Source: CBDCNP01 sp965222425
Lineage (GTDB): Bacteria > Acidobacteriota > Vicinamibacteria > Marinacidobacterales > DATDRI01
Direction of reading: 5' to 3'
DNA: 64,000 nt
NCBI GenBank assembly: GCA_965222425.1
Contig: CBDCTW010000010.1
Coordinates: forward strand, 1-64,000
Position numbers and translations under genes: made by a program
The notes under the pieces: generated by a model
Told to the model about the DNA's origin: nothing
The model's input: the letters and a program-made list of their open reading frames with translations, nothing else
Database searches by the model: none
In this document: positions 9,258 through 17,736 of the stretch, one piece after another
How the letters are laid out: each line of letters begins with the position of its first letter
Position numbering within the stretch: position 1 is the first letter of the stretch

Positions 9258-10697
9258 TCAGTAAGCGTGCCGGTGGAGGAACACTCTCCAGAAGGTGAGC
9301 CACAGGATCTTGATGTCCAGTCCCAGTGTCCAGTTCGCGATGTAATAGAGGTCGTGCTCGATGCGCTTCTCGATAGACGTGTTGCCTCGCCAGCCATTTA
9401 CTTGCGCCCAGCCGGTCATCCCCGACTTCACCTTGTGACGGAGCATGTACTGGGGAATGCGTTCTTTGAACTCCAAAACGAATCGCGGACGTTCTGGGCG
9501 CGGTCCTACTAGCGACATATCGCCTCGGAGCACATTGTAGAGCTGTGGGAGCTCGTCGATGCTGAGCCGACGAAGGATACTGCCGAGCGGCGTACGTCGC
9601 GGATCGTTGGGGTTGGCCCAGACCGGGCCGGTCTCCTTCTCGGCGTCTTCGCGCATGGAGCGGAATTTATAAATGGTGAATGGCTTGCCGTCGAGCCCCA
9701 TTCGCTGCTGAGTGTAGAAAACCGGGCCCTTGGAAGTGAGTTTGATCAGAACCGCGACCACCGCGAAGGGTACCGTAGCGAGAGCGAGCAGAGCCGCGGA
9801 GATACATATGTCCATGGTTCTCTTTTGAACCCAGTTCCAACCTTGAATGGGCGTTTCGGCGAGGCTGATGACCGGGATGCCGTCGAGATCTTCGACTCCC
9901 GCCCGCAGCGCCACATGGGTCAGGTAGTCCCACGCCACTTTGATGTCGAGCCCCTCCCGGCTAGCGAACCCGATAAGGCTCCTGATCTTCTCGTGGTCTT
10001 CGAGGGGGAGAGCAACGTAAAGTGAGTAGACTTGCCGCTTGGCGATGACCTGCTCCACCTCATCGATGGTTCCTAAGATCGGGAGGCCTCGATAGCCGGC
10101 GAACTCCCCACGAAAGTGGTCATCGAGAAACCCCAGGACACGAAAACCAAGCTCCTGATGATCGATGAACTTGTCTGCCACCGAGCGGCCTAGCTCTCCT
10201 GCACCGGCAATCAGGATGTTGCGAAGGCCCTCACCCAGGCGCCAGCGCGCCTGACGGTGTTTACGGATCAGCGAACGCGTGAGCGTCAGCAAAACGATGT
10301 CGAAAACGACGAATAGACCCAGGACCAGCTGCGAAAACTCATAGCGACCGGAGGTCTCAGGCGGCCCGTAGAAGTAGTAGACGCGCAGATACAAGGCCAC
10401 GAACAAAGTCGCGGCGGTACCCATGGTGACCGCCCAGACGATAGAAAAGAGCTCGTCGATGCGGGAGCGCAGTCGCCTGAGGTTGTACAGACCATGGAGA
10501 TAGAAGAGGAGCGGCCACAGTACAGTGATGAGTGGCAGAAGAAGCGTGTACTGAGTTAGGGGGTTGATTCCCTTGGTGACCTGGACGATCTCGACGTTAA
10601 AACGAACGAAGTACGCGAGGATGAAAGCAATATAGGTAGCGACGAGGTCGCCGAGAACGTAGAGGACGGTTAGGATTCGGCTTTGATGTTTGACCAT
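9258..10697 (-). CDS. Undecaprenyl-phosphate sugar phosphotransferase (WcaJ/WbaP type)
   Basis: A 479-residue initiating glycosyl-1-phosphate transferase. Four to five N-terminal membrane segments are followed by a Rossmann-like cytoplasmic domain (LIAGAGELGRSVADKF near 170). Then comes the C-terminal bacterial sugar transferase domain, recognised by KRTMDICISAALLAL, GPVFYTQQRMGLDGKPF, YKFRSMR, RRLSIDELPQLYNVLRGDMS and LVGPRPERP. It loads the first sugar-1-phosphate onto the lipid carrier to begin repeat-unit assembly. Its transcript probably includes the downstream decarboxylase gene. Glucose or galactose is the usual substrate, but specificity cannot be read here. Confidence 0.92.
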   Translation of the reverse strand: MVKHQSRILTVLYVLGDLVATYIAFILAYFVRFNVEIVQVTKGINPLTQYTLLLPLITVLWPLLFYLHGLYNLRRLRSRIDELFSIVWAVTMGTAATLFVALYLRVYYFYGPPETSGRYEFSQLVLGLFVVFDIVLLTLTRSLIRKHRQARWRLGEGLRNILIAGAGELGRSVADKFIDHQELGFRVLGFLDDHFRGEFAGYRGLPILGTIDEVEQVIAKRQVYSLYVALPLEDHEKIRSLIGFASREGLDIKVAWDYLTHVALRAGVEDLDGIPVISLAETPIQGWNWVQKRTMDICISAALLALATVPFAVVAVLIKLTSKGPVFYTQQRMGLDGKPFTIYKFRSMREDAEKETGPVWANPNDPRRTPLGSILRRLSIDELPQLYNVLRGDMSLVGPRPERPRFVLEFKERIPQYMLRHKVKSGMTGWAQVNGWRGNTSIEKRIEHDLYYIANWTLGLDIKILWLTFWRVFLHRHAY

Positions 10698-10746
10698 CTC
10701 GAATTGGTCATTAACTGGATATTAACTGGTCATAGATTATCCGGGG

Positions 10747-11835
10747 TTATCCGGGCCGGGGAAGCTTTTGGTCGATGTAGGTCTTGACGCTGTCTTTGAA
10801 GCGTTGGCGAGAAAAGCCAAGCGCCCAGCTCCTCACAGCATTTCTATTAAAACGCAGCGAAGAAACCCTGTCAATAGCGTCGGATAGAGCCTCGGGCGAA
10901 GATTCGGAGAAGAAGACCCCGGTCTCCCCGTCCCGCACCGACTCGAGCGCTCCACCTTCGGCGAAAGCGACCACCGGGCGTCCACAGGCCTGAGCTTCCA
11001 TCGGAACGATGCCGAAGTCCTCCACCCCTGGCAACAGCACTGCCTGACACCGTTGGTAGACAGGGCGGAGCTCCTGCTGCGACAGGCCGCCCAGAAAGCT
11101 AATGTTCGCGCCGGCTCGCGCTTTGAGCTTGGCTTCTTGTGGTCCGGTCCCCACGATCAGCAAGGGCTCGTTTCTCTTGTTGAACGCATCGATAGCCAGC
11201 TCGAGTCGCTTGTAGGGGACCAAAGCTGAAACGATAAGGTAATAGTCTTCGGGCTCTTCCTCGGTCGGTACGTAGACCTCCGTGTCGACCGGGGGGTAAA
11301 TAACATCCGCCTCTCGACGATAATACTTCTGGATGCGCTCCGCCACGTGCTTCGAGTTGGCGATGAAATGGTCTACGCGCGCCGCGGAGCTGACGTCCCA
11401 TTTCCTCAGGTAGTGAGCGACGGGGCCATAGACGAGGCGAGCCGTCACGCCGTTGCCGAAATAGTCGCCGAAGCGATCCCACACGTAACGCATCGGTGTG
11501 TGACAGTAGCAGATGTGCGTCGAATCAGGAGGCGTTAAGACGCCTTTTGCCACGCAGTGACTGCTGGAGACGACGAGATCGTACCCATCGAGATCCAGCG
11601 ACTCGACCGCCCAAGGATAGAGAGGCAAGTACCAGCGATAGAGGCTCTTTACCGCGGGAAGTTTTTGCGTGAAAGCGGTGCGTATCGGATGGGACTCGAT
11701 GATCTGGCTCGTCGAGCCGGGGATGTACACCATCGTAAAGAGGGTGGCGTCCGGATAGAGCTCACAGAGGACCTCCAGGACCTTTTCACCGCCCCGGAGC
11801 CCGGTGAGCCAATCATGAATCAGGGCGACCCGCAT
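10747..11835 (-). CDS. Glycosyltransferase, GT4-like
   Basis: GT-B fold transferase of 362 residues. The N-terminus reads MRVALIHDWLTGLRGGEKVLE and includes the glycine-rich acceptor loop; the middle has CYCHTPMRYVWDRFGDY, typical of the WbaZ/mannosyltransferase-like branch of GT4. The C-terminal nucleotide-sugar site has the EX7E-type pattern in PGVEDFGIVPMEAQACGRP. Its start overlaps the end of the preceding gene (11813-11835), indicating coupled translation. The donor sugar is unknown. It belongs to the polysaccharide assembly set. Confidence 0.88.
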   Translation of the reverse strand: MRVALIHDWLTGLRGGEKVLEVLCELYPDATLFTMVYIPGSTSQIIESHPIRTAFTQKLPAVKSLYRWYLPLYPWAVESLDLDGYDLVVSSSHCVAKGVLTPPDSTHICYCHTPMRYVWDRFGDYFGNGVTARLVYGPVAHYLRKWDVSSAARVDHFIANSKHVAERIQKYYRREADVIYPPVDTEVYVPTEEEPEDYYLIVSALVPYKRLELAIDAFNKRNEPLLIVGTGPQEAKLKARAGANISFLGGLSQQELRPVYQRCQAVLLPGVEDFGIVPMEAQACGRPVVAFAEGGALESVRDGETGVFFSESSPEALSDAIDRVSSLRFNRNAVRSWALGFSRQRFKDSVKTYIDQKLPRPG

Positions 11836-12982
11836 GTGTGGTCTGTGCCTCGGCGGACGGAGTGCCGCTGATTCCTAGAGCCTGCCGGTACGCTTGATGA
11901 ATTTGTGCCGCCGAGCCTTCCCAGGAAAATTGCTTTGCGCGTTGGTAGCCGTCGACGATGAGCCGGCTGCGCAACGTGCGGTCGCTCAGAATCTCGTGGA
12001 TCGCCTCCGCGATTTTATCGATGTTGTAGGGATCGACGGTGAGCGCCGCCTTGCCGACCACTTCGGGTAGCGAAGAAATGTTGGATGTGACAACGGGAGT
12101 TCCGTTCGCCATCGCTTCTAGTGGAGGAAGTCCGAATCCTTCGTAAAGAGACGGGAAGGCGAAAACGTCGGCGATCTTGTACAGCGCCACTAGCGTCAGC
12201 TCGGGCACGAATCCGAAGAAGCGAACGTTACGCCGAACCTGATGTCGTTCCACCGTTCGCCGGAGGGAGGGGTACTTCGAGATGTCGTCACCCACGACGA
12301 TGAGCGTCAGGTCCGAAAACTCGGGATCCTCCCGGACTTTGGCGAATGCGGCGATCAACCTCTCGACGTTCTTGTGCGGTTTGATATTTCCTACAAAGAG
12401 GACGGTTCGGCCGAAGATCTGGAATCTTTCCTTCACCTGCGCGAGCTCTTCAACGGAGATTCCTTCGGTAATTGCGCTGTCCAGTCCGTTGGGAATGACA
12501 ACGACCTTGTCCGGGCTCACCTCGAAAAAAGTCAGCAGGTCTCTTTTCGACGAGTCGGAGACCGTCAACACGAGCTCGGCCTTCTCCAGCGCGCGTCCAA
12601 TCATGTAGCGTGCGTAACGGCTCGCTAGTCGTGAGCGTAGATACTGAGGGAAAAGCAAATGAATGACGTCATGGACCGTCACGACCGACCGGCACGGAGT
12701 GAGGATCGGCAGAACGTAATGGGGAGTGTGGAAAAGGTCGACGCGCAGTCGCCGCAGGGTGGCCGGGATGGCGATGTGCTCCCGCACGGAATAGTTGGGT
12801 GCGCTCACCTGCACCGGCGTGAAATCGGGATTGAGGGAGCGGACCAGTTCCTCGTCCTGCGGATAGCACAGGAAAAAATACTCGGTCTCCTGATCGACGC
12901 TCGGCAGGTGCTTGATCAGGTTGCGAATATACGTGCCGATGCCGAAATTGTTGATCTTCCTGACGTCGAGGGCGATTTTCAT
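11813..12982 (-). CDS. Glycosyltransferase, GT4 family
   Basis: A 389-residue GT-B protein. It starts with MKIALDVRKINNFGIGTYIR, the usual acceptor-binding loop, has HTPHYVLPI and VTVHDVIHLLFP in the middle, VLFVGNIKPHKNVERLI at the domain hinge and the donor-site motif FPSLYEGFGLPPLEAMANG. These are hallmarks of GT4 mannosyl/rhamnosyl-type transferases in O-antigen and exopolysaccharide loci. It overlaps the downstream glycosyltransferase by 23 bp. The 230 bp upstream, to senB at 13213, show no gene and may hold this operon's promoter. Confidence 0.9.
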   Translation of the reverse strand: MKIALDVRKINNFGIGTYIRNLIKHLPSVDQETEYFFLCYPQDEELVRSLNPDFTPVQVSAPNYSVREHIAIPATLRRLRVDLFHTPHYVLPILTPCRSVVTVHDVIHLLFPQYLRSRLASRYARYMIGRALEKAELVLTVSDSSKRDLLTFFEVSPDKVVVIPNGLDSAITEGISVEELAQVKERFQIFGRTVLFVGNIKPHKNVERLIAAFAKVREDPEFSDLTLIVVGDDISKYPSLRRTVERHQVRRNVRFFGFVPELTLVALYKIADVFAFPSLYEGFGLPPLEAMANGTPVVTSNISSLPEVVGKAALTVDPYNIDKIAEAIHEILSDRTLRSRLIVDGYQRAKQFSWEGSAAQIHQAYRQALGISGTPSAEAQTTHAGRPDS

Positions 12983-13212
12983 CGGACGAACTTATTCGAG
13001 GCGCGCCTCGGAAAGCCGCGGCGGTCTTCTAGTGGGTCGGCAGCGGCTCGGCGAGAAACGACAATGTCAGCGGGCCAAGCCTTTTGGGAGCCAACGAAAA
13101 GAGACCTATCAAGGCGCAAACGGCATCCGATGACGCTAAACCATAGTGAAACATAGCAAACCGGGGTCGGAAAAAGCAAGGGGACTCGTGCCCACGATTT
13201 CACACGACCCGT

Positions 13213-14190
13213 CTACCGCCTCACAGTGGAAGATGGTGTCGCCGGAAACTCTTCTAGTAACTGCCGCCAGGCCACTCTTTCCCGCGTCGGATCGACCAAG
13301 TGAGAAAGGCGTTGACAGGCGCGAACCAGCCCTTGGAAAAACGAGTCGTCGGACTCCGCCCGCTCGAGCAGCGTCGCTAGCTCCTCGCTGTTTCTCACCT
13401 CGAAATACCCCGGGTAGTCGTCGCCAAGAATGCCGACATTACCGGGAATCCGGCTGGCTAAGACTGGAACCGAGGCGGCGATGGCTTCGGAGACCACATT
13501 TGCACCGCCTTCCATGATGGAAGAGATGACGAGAAGGTGGCTTCTGCTAAGAAGGGCCTCCGACTCTTCTCGACGTAGACCTTCGAGCCAGCGGTAACGC
13601 GCGTTTCCCTTTTCTTCTTCTCGCGCCTTTTGTGCTGCGATCTCGCTCAGCGCCAGGCCGGCGTGAACGACTCGAATGCGGGAAGTGGAGGGAAGAAGAC
13701 GCGTCGCGTGTGCCGCCCGCAGTGGGTCCTTCACCTCGCGCAGGTGTGCGAGGACACACACCTGAAAGACATCCTTTTGTTTGGCGTTAGTCTGGAGCGG
13801 CGCCGTTGCAGATTGAAAAATCACACGGGACTTTTGGTGCAGATGTGAAGGAAGCTCCTCGATGGCTTTGGGCTGAAGCACGACGAGGCGGTCGGCGATC
13901 TCGAGGGACTGTTGTGCCTTGGCCGAATCTTTGATGTCACGGTAGACATCGGTTCCGGCGAGTCCGACAATGATCGGTCGATCGGGATGGCGCTCTCGGA
14001 ATCCCGCGACGGCTCGTGCACTGCGCCGAGCATGAATTGCAATGAGAAGGTCCTGGGCTGTTCCCTCGTACGTCGTCGTAATCTCGACCCGATGCCCCAG
14101 TTCGACGAGGAGGTCTGCCCAGCGAGTGGCGGTGACCGCGTTTCCGAGGAGGGCATCCGGCGGGGCGGGAGTGACGAGCGCGACTTCCAT
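13213..14190 (-). CDS. senB: Selenosugar synthase SenB-like glycosyltransferase
   Basis: A 325-residue GT-B protein of the type found beside SenA (the former TIGR04348 family). Visible are MEVALVTPAPPDALLGNAVT at the N-terminus, LIAIHARRSARAVAGFRE, IIVGLAGTDVYRDI, and the C-terminal donor site SSIMEGGANVVSEAI. Characterised SenB joins selenophosphate to a UDP-sugar to give a selenosugar, which SenA uses. Assignment rests on this N-terminal signature and on the gene starting only 10 bp after senA. It is shorter than the GT4 enzymes nearby and unlike them in sequence. The alternative is a generic glycosyltransferase of the surrounding polysaccharide locus, which the tight senA linkage makes less likely. 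Confidence 0.78.
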   Translation of the reverse strand: MEVALVTPAPPDALLGNAVTATRWADLLVELGHRVEITTTYEGTAQDLLIAIHARRSARAVAGFRERHPDRPIIVGLAGTDVYRDIKDSAKAQQSLEIADRLVVLQPKAIEELPSHLHQKSRVIFQSATAPLQTNAKQKDVFQVCVLAHLREVKDPLRAAHATRLLPSTSRIRVVHAGLALSEIAAQKAREEEKGNARYRWLEGLRREESEALLSRSHLLVISSIMEGGANVVSEAIAASVPVLASRIPGNVGILGDDYPGYFEVRNSEELATLLERAESDDSFFQGLVRACQRLSHLVDPTRERVAWRQLLEEFPATPSSTVRR

Positions 14191-14200
14191 GCGGAGGCGT

Positions 14201-15496
14201 TCACATCGCGCAGGTGCGGAAGCCCCCGAAGACGTCTCGGCGATGGGGCTGATAGAAGTTTCTCCACGTGTTTCTAATTAGAAGGGAACGTGTAGTCCAG
14301 CAACCACCGCGTAGAACTTTGTGGTCATAGAACCACGGCTGGGAATACTCCTTGTAGGGGTCGGGGGTGAACTCAGGATACGGTCCGAAATCCGTGCTCG
14401 TCCACTCCCAGACGTTACCGACCATTTGCCGGCAGCCGAAAGCGCTGTCTCCCGCTGGCCGGGCGTCGACCGAGATGCAACCCCGCGCGGCCCAATTCAG
14501 ATTAGCCCGCTCCAGTGTAGGGGCTTCATCGCCCCAGGCGTATTTCCGTTTACGACCGTCGGTCCCTTGCGAGGCTGCAAACTCCCACTCCGCCTCGGTG
14601 GGTAGTCGGCGGCCGGCCCAACGACAGAAGGCATCGCCCTCGAACCAGTTCACGTGTATGACCGGCAGGCGCGGCTCGAGGGGAACCCATTCATCGAAAT
14701 GGCGCCGCAGCCAAATACCGGTATCGTCTTTCTTCCAGTACAGCGGATGGTCGGCATCGGTCTTTTCTTTCCATGTCCACCCTTCCGGACTCCACAGGTC
14801 TCGACGCTTGTAACCATCGTCTTCGACGAAAGCGGCGAATTCCTCCTGCGTTACTGGTGTTCTAGCCATCGAGAATGGCTGGACCTCGACCGGGTGTGTC
14901 CACTTTTCGTTGTCGAAGACGAAGGGCAGATCGCGACCCGCCCCGAGCTCGAAGCTACCGCCAGGAATGTGGACGTCACCGAGAATTCTTCCGGGAGCGT
15001 CGATGGGGCCGCGTTGGGGGAGGTCGCGGAACGGTGGGTAGCAATAAGAATGTGTTTGCCGGGTATAGGTGAATGCCTCGGCATGCATGCACTCATGGAG
15101 AACGCTCAAGAGGACGAAATACCTGCTGTCGGGAGCGGGTTCTCGTTCGTTGAGTCTTTCGGTGACCCGCTCCAGAATCTGCTCGATATAGTCGATGGTG
15201 GCTTGTCGATCGGGCAGCCGGAGATCCCAGCGGACGGCGTGATCGACTGCGGCGGAGTCGTAAAGGGTGTCGCCGTGCTCGAGAAGGGGCTTGTGTTTGC
15301 TCCAGTGACGAAGGACCCATCTTTCTTGAAACCAACCCACGTGGCCGATTTCCCAAAGAGGCGGGTTGACGATGGCGAGGCGGGGCCCCAGTAGTTCCTC
15401 CTCGCTCAGGTCCGAGACCAAATCGAGCGTGCAGGAGCGAACATCCGAGACGATTTGAATGAGCTCGGACGCAGAGAGGGGAGCCGCCGTGGGCAT
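14201..15496 (-). CDS. senA: Selenoneine synthase SenA-like (EgtB-type non-haem iron sulfoxide synthase family)
   Basis: A 431-residue protein with an N-terminal DinB-like helical domain and a C-terminal FGE-sulfatase-like domain, the EgtB architecture. A three-histidine iron site is visible: His52 in WEIGHVGWFQERW, and His134 and His138 in the HECMHAEAF motif. The C-terminal domain contains VNWFEGDAFCRWAGRRLPTE, MVGNVWEWT and the end RNFYQPHRRDVFGGFRTCAM. EgtB oxidatively couples hercynine to a thiol; SenA does so with a selenosugar. SenA rather than EgtB is chosen mainly because the SenB-type gene follows directly. No SelD/SenC selenophosphate synthetase or EgtD hercynine-forming methyltransferase is present in this window. 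Confidence 0.78.
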   Translation of the reverse strand: MPTAAPLSASELIQIVSDVRSCTLDLVSDLSEEELLGPRLAIVNPPLWEIGHVGWFQERWVLRHWSKHKPLLEHGDTLYDSAAVDHAVRWDLRLPDRQATIDYIEQILERVTERLNEREPAPDSRYFVLLSVLHECMHAEAFTYTRQTHSYCYPPFRDLPQRGPIDAPGRILGDVHIPGGSFELGAGRDLPFVFDNEKWTHPVEVQPFSMARTPVTQEEFAAFVEDDGYKRRDLWSPEGWTWKEKTDADHPLYWKKDDTGIWLRRHFDEWVPLEPRLPVIHVNWFEGDAFCRWAGRRLPTEAEWEFAASQGTDGRKRKYAWGDEAPTLERANLNWAARGCISVDARPAGDSAFGCRQMVGNVWEWTSTDFGPYPEFTPDPYKEYSQPWFYDHKVLRGGCWTTRSLLIRNTWRNFYQPHRRDVFGGFRTCAM

Positions 15497-15500
15497 CGCG

Positions 15501-17564
15501 TTAGTTAGCGGAGGAGTGGTCCTCTCGGAGCCATTGGTCGAGCCAACCGAGAACCGTGTCGTACCAGAGAATCGAATTCGCTGGTTTCAAGACCCAGTGA
15601 TTCTCGTCGGGGAAGTAGAGGAGCTTGCTAGGTATACCCCTTCGTTGGAGCGCGGTGAAGGTTGCGATTCCCTGTGTCTCGACAACGCGAAAGTCATCGG
15701 CACCGTGGATTACCAACATGGGTGTTCGCCAGTTCTGAATGAAGTTGATCGGATTGTGGTTGCGGTAGCCGTCTGGATTGTCCCAAGGCGTCCCGTGGTG
15801 ATCCCATTCGGGAAACCAGAGCTCCTCGGTTGCGAGGTAGGCCATCCGTTCGTCGATGTTGCCATCGTGATTTACCAGGCAGCGAAAACGGTTGGGCCAC
15901 TTTCCGGCGATCCAATTCACCATGTAGCCGCCGAAAGAACCTCCGATTGCAGCAACTCGGTCGCCGTCCAACCAAGGGTAACGCTCGACCGCGGCGGCGA
16001 GTCCCTTGACGAGATCCATCAGCGGCTTGCCTCCCCAGTCTCCTCGAATGGAGTCGGTGAAGGCCTGGCCATAGCCGACCGAACCGTGGAAGTCGACCAT
16101 CACCGCCGCGTAGCCGGCTCCCGCGTACGCTTGAGGATTCCATCGATAGTGGAAATCGTTACCGAACGAACCTTGAGGACCCCCATGGATTAGGAACGCC
16201 ATGGGATACTTTTTCGCCGCGTCGAAGTCCGCCGGCTTTACGACGTAGGCGTACACGGTCTCGTCGTTCCAACCCTGGAAGGTGAACTGCTCCGGCTCTC
16301 CCATGCGAGACACCGCAACCCGGTCGTGGTTTATACGGGTGATCTCGAAGACGTCGGCGCCACCGGAGCCTACGGAGTAAAGTTCCACAGGAGAGCGTAG
16401 GTGATCACGGCCGTACACGATCCGGTCACCGGCCATCCTGGGGGAGCGGACGGTCCCATCTTCGATCACCGTGCGCGTATCGCCGGTCGCGACATCGATG
16501 GCAAAGAGTGACACCTGGCCTACATTCGCGGCGGTGGCATAAATCGTACGGCCGTCCGACGACCAGGTGAACTCTCTGGGTGAACGATCCCAGTTTTCCG
16601 TGAGGGTTTTTGTCTCACCGCCGGGCCAAGAACGAAGCATGATGCGGAAGCGGTCCGCTTCGTAACCGACTTGGGACATGGCGAGGTAAGCGAGCGTTTG
16701 TCCGTCCGGTGAGAACGCCGGTTGCGTGTCCCAAGCTCGGTTCGATTCGGTCAGGTTTCGACGAGACGACGAACCATCTATCGACACTTGGTATAGATCG
16801 AAGTTCGTGGACCAGGCTTCTTCGCGTCCCACATCGCGGGCCGCAAAAACCAACCACTGGCCGTGGGGAGTGAATGTAATTTCCTCCGGGCCGCCGAACG
16901 GCTTCGAAGGCGTGTCGGCGTCCATGCCGGAAGTCGCGTCCACCGGTTCGCCACCCTCCGCGGGCATCACGAACAAATGCGCTCGTCGGCCATCCTTCCA
17001 GGTATCCCAATGTCGGATGAAGAGATTCTCGTAGATGCGTCCGCCGACGTTGCTACTCGCTCGCTCCTCGAGCCTCTCGGTCGTACAGGCGAGATCGGGA
17101 CAGTCGGGGAAGACTTCCATCGTAAAGGCGAGTCGCGAGCCGTCTGGCGAAATCACGAGGTTGCTTACGTCGAGCGGGAGATCGGAGGCCTGCAGGGATT
17201 CTCCGCCGTTGGCTCGGATGCGCCAAACCTGCGACGAGCCCGAGCGGGTCGAGAGGAACCAAATGCTCTGCCCGTCTGGCGCCCAGCGCGAATTGAAGTC
17301 GTTCTGAGGGTGTGTGGTCAGCCGCTTCAAGCCGTTTCCGTCGACTCCCACTAGCCAAAGATCTGTTCTACCTCGATTGGCCTCGAGGTCCGTGGTGCGC
17401 AGCGCAAAAACGATCTGCTTGCCGTCGGGTGAGACCTGCGGGTCGGAGATGCGCTCCATGGCGAGCATGTCGTGGATGGAAAAAGTATGAGTTTCCGCCG
17501 TCGCCTTTCTAGCGAGACCAAGCGTGGAAATTAGAGTTAGTAACAAGAGAATCGAGCGACCCAT
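15501..17564 (-). CDS. Secreted S9-family (prolyl oligopeptidase-like) serine peptidase
   Basis: A 687-residue protein with a signal peptide (MGRSILLLLTLISTLGLARKATA). A seven-bladed beta-propeller of PD40 repeats follows (for example ISPDGSRLAF, FSPDGQTLAYLAMS), then an alpha/beta-hydrolase domain. The catalytic serine lies in GGSFGGYMVNW, the aspartate in HGADDFRVVE and the histidine in FPDENHWVLKP. HGGPQGSFGNDF and VDFHGSVGYGQAF mark the oxyanion region. It is most like acylaminoacyl-/dipeptidyl-peptidases of periplasmic type. Its stop is 4 bp before the senA start, so the three genes look like one operon; why a peptidase should travel with selenoneine genes is not explained by known biology. 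Confidence 0.9.
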   Translation of the reverse strand: MGRSILLLLTLISTLGLARKATAETHTFSIHDMLAMERISDPQVSPDGKQIVFALRTTDLEANRGRTDLWLVGVDGNGLKRLTTHPQNDFNSRWAPDGQSIWFLSTRSGSSQVWRIRANGGESLQASDLPLDVSNLVISPDGSRLAFTMEVFPDCPDLACTTERLEERASSNVGGRIYENLFIRHWDTWKDGRRAHLFVMPAEGGEPVDATSGMDADTPSKPFGGPEEITFTPHGQWLVFAARDVGREEAWSTNFDLYQVSIDGSSSRRNLTESNRAWDTQPAFSPDGQTLAYLAMSQVGYEADRFRIMLRSWPGGETKTLTENWDRSPREFTWSSDGRTIYATAANVGQVSLFAIDVATGDTRTVIEDGTVRSPRMAGDRIVYGRDHLRSPVELYSVGSGGADVFEITRINHDRVAVSRMGEPEQFTFQGWNDETVYAYVVKPADFDAAKKYPMAFLIHGGPQGSFGNDFHYRWNPQAYAGAGYAAVMVDFHGSVGYGQAFTDSIRGDWGGKPLMDLVKGLAAAVERYPWLDGDRVAAIGGSFGGYMVNWIAGKWPNRFRCLVNHDGNIDERMAYLATEELWFPEWDHHGTPWDNPDGYRNHNPINFIQNWRTPMLVIHGADDFRVVETQGIATFTALQRRGIPSKLLYFPDENHWVLKPANSILWYDTVLGWLDQWLREDHSSAN

Positions 17565-17592
17565 TCAAACCTCCGTAGTCGTGCACATTCCA

Positions 17593-17676
17593 GGGGTCAG
17601 ATCCGAAAATGACACTTTGCTCGGATCCATTTTCGTGCATGGCTAAAGTTCTGTGCACATTTTTGGATCTGACCCC
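17593..17676. repeat. Palindromic REP/MITE-like element
   Basis: Two 19-bp arms (17593-17611 and 17658-17676) are inverted copies with one mismatch, beginning GGGGTCAGATCC. Outer CCAGG/CCTGG and internal GGATCC-ATTTTC repeats extend the symmetry. GGGGTCAGATC-type ends occur in palindromic repeats mobilised by REP-associated tyrosine transposases, which is the proposed origin. It lies between the S9 peptidase start and the D-aminoacylase end, so it may also act as a terminator or affect the promoter of the sen operon. No second copy was noticed in this window. Confidence 0.65.
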
Positions 17677-17736
17677 GACGCCTGGCCACTCCGGTAGTAG
17701 CACCTTCCTGTTTTGGCGTCCGAAGATACTCCCTAT

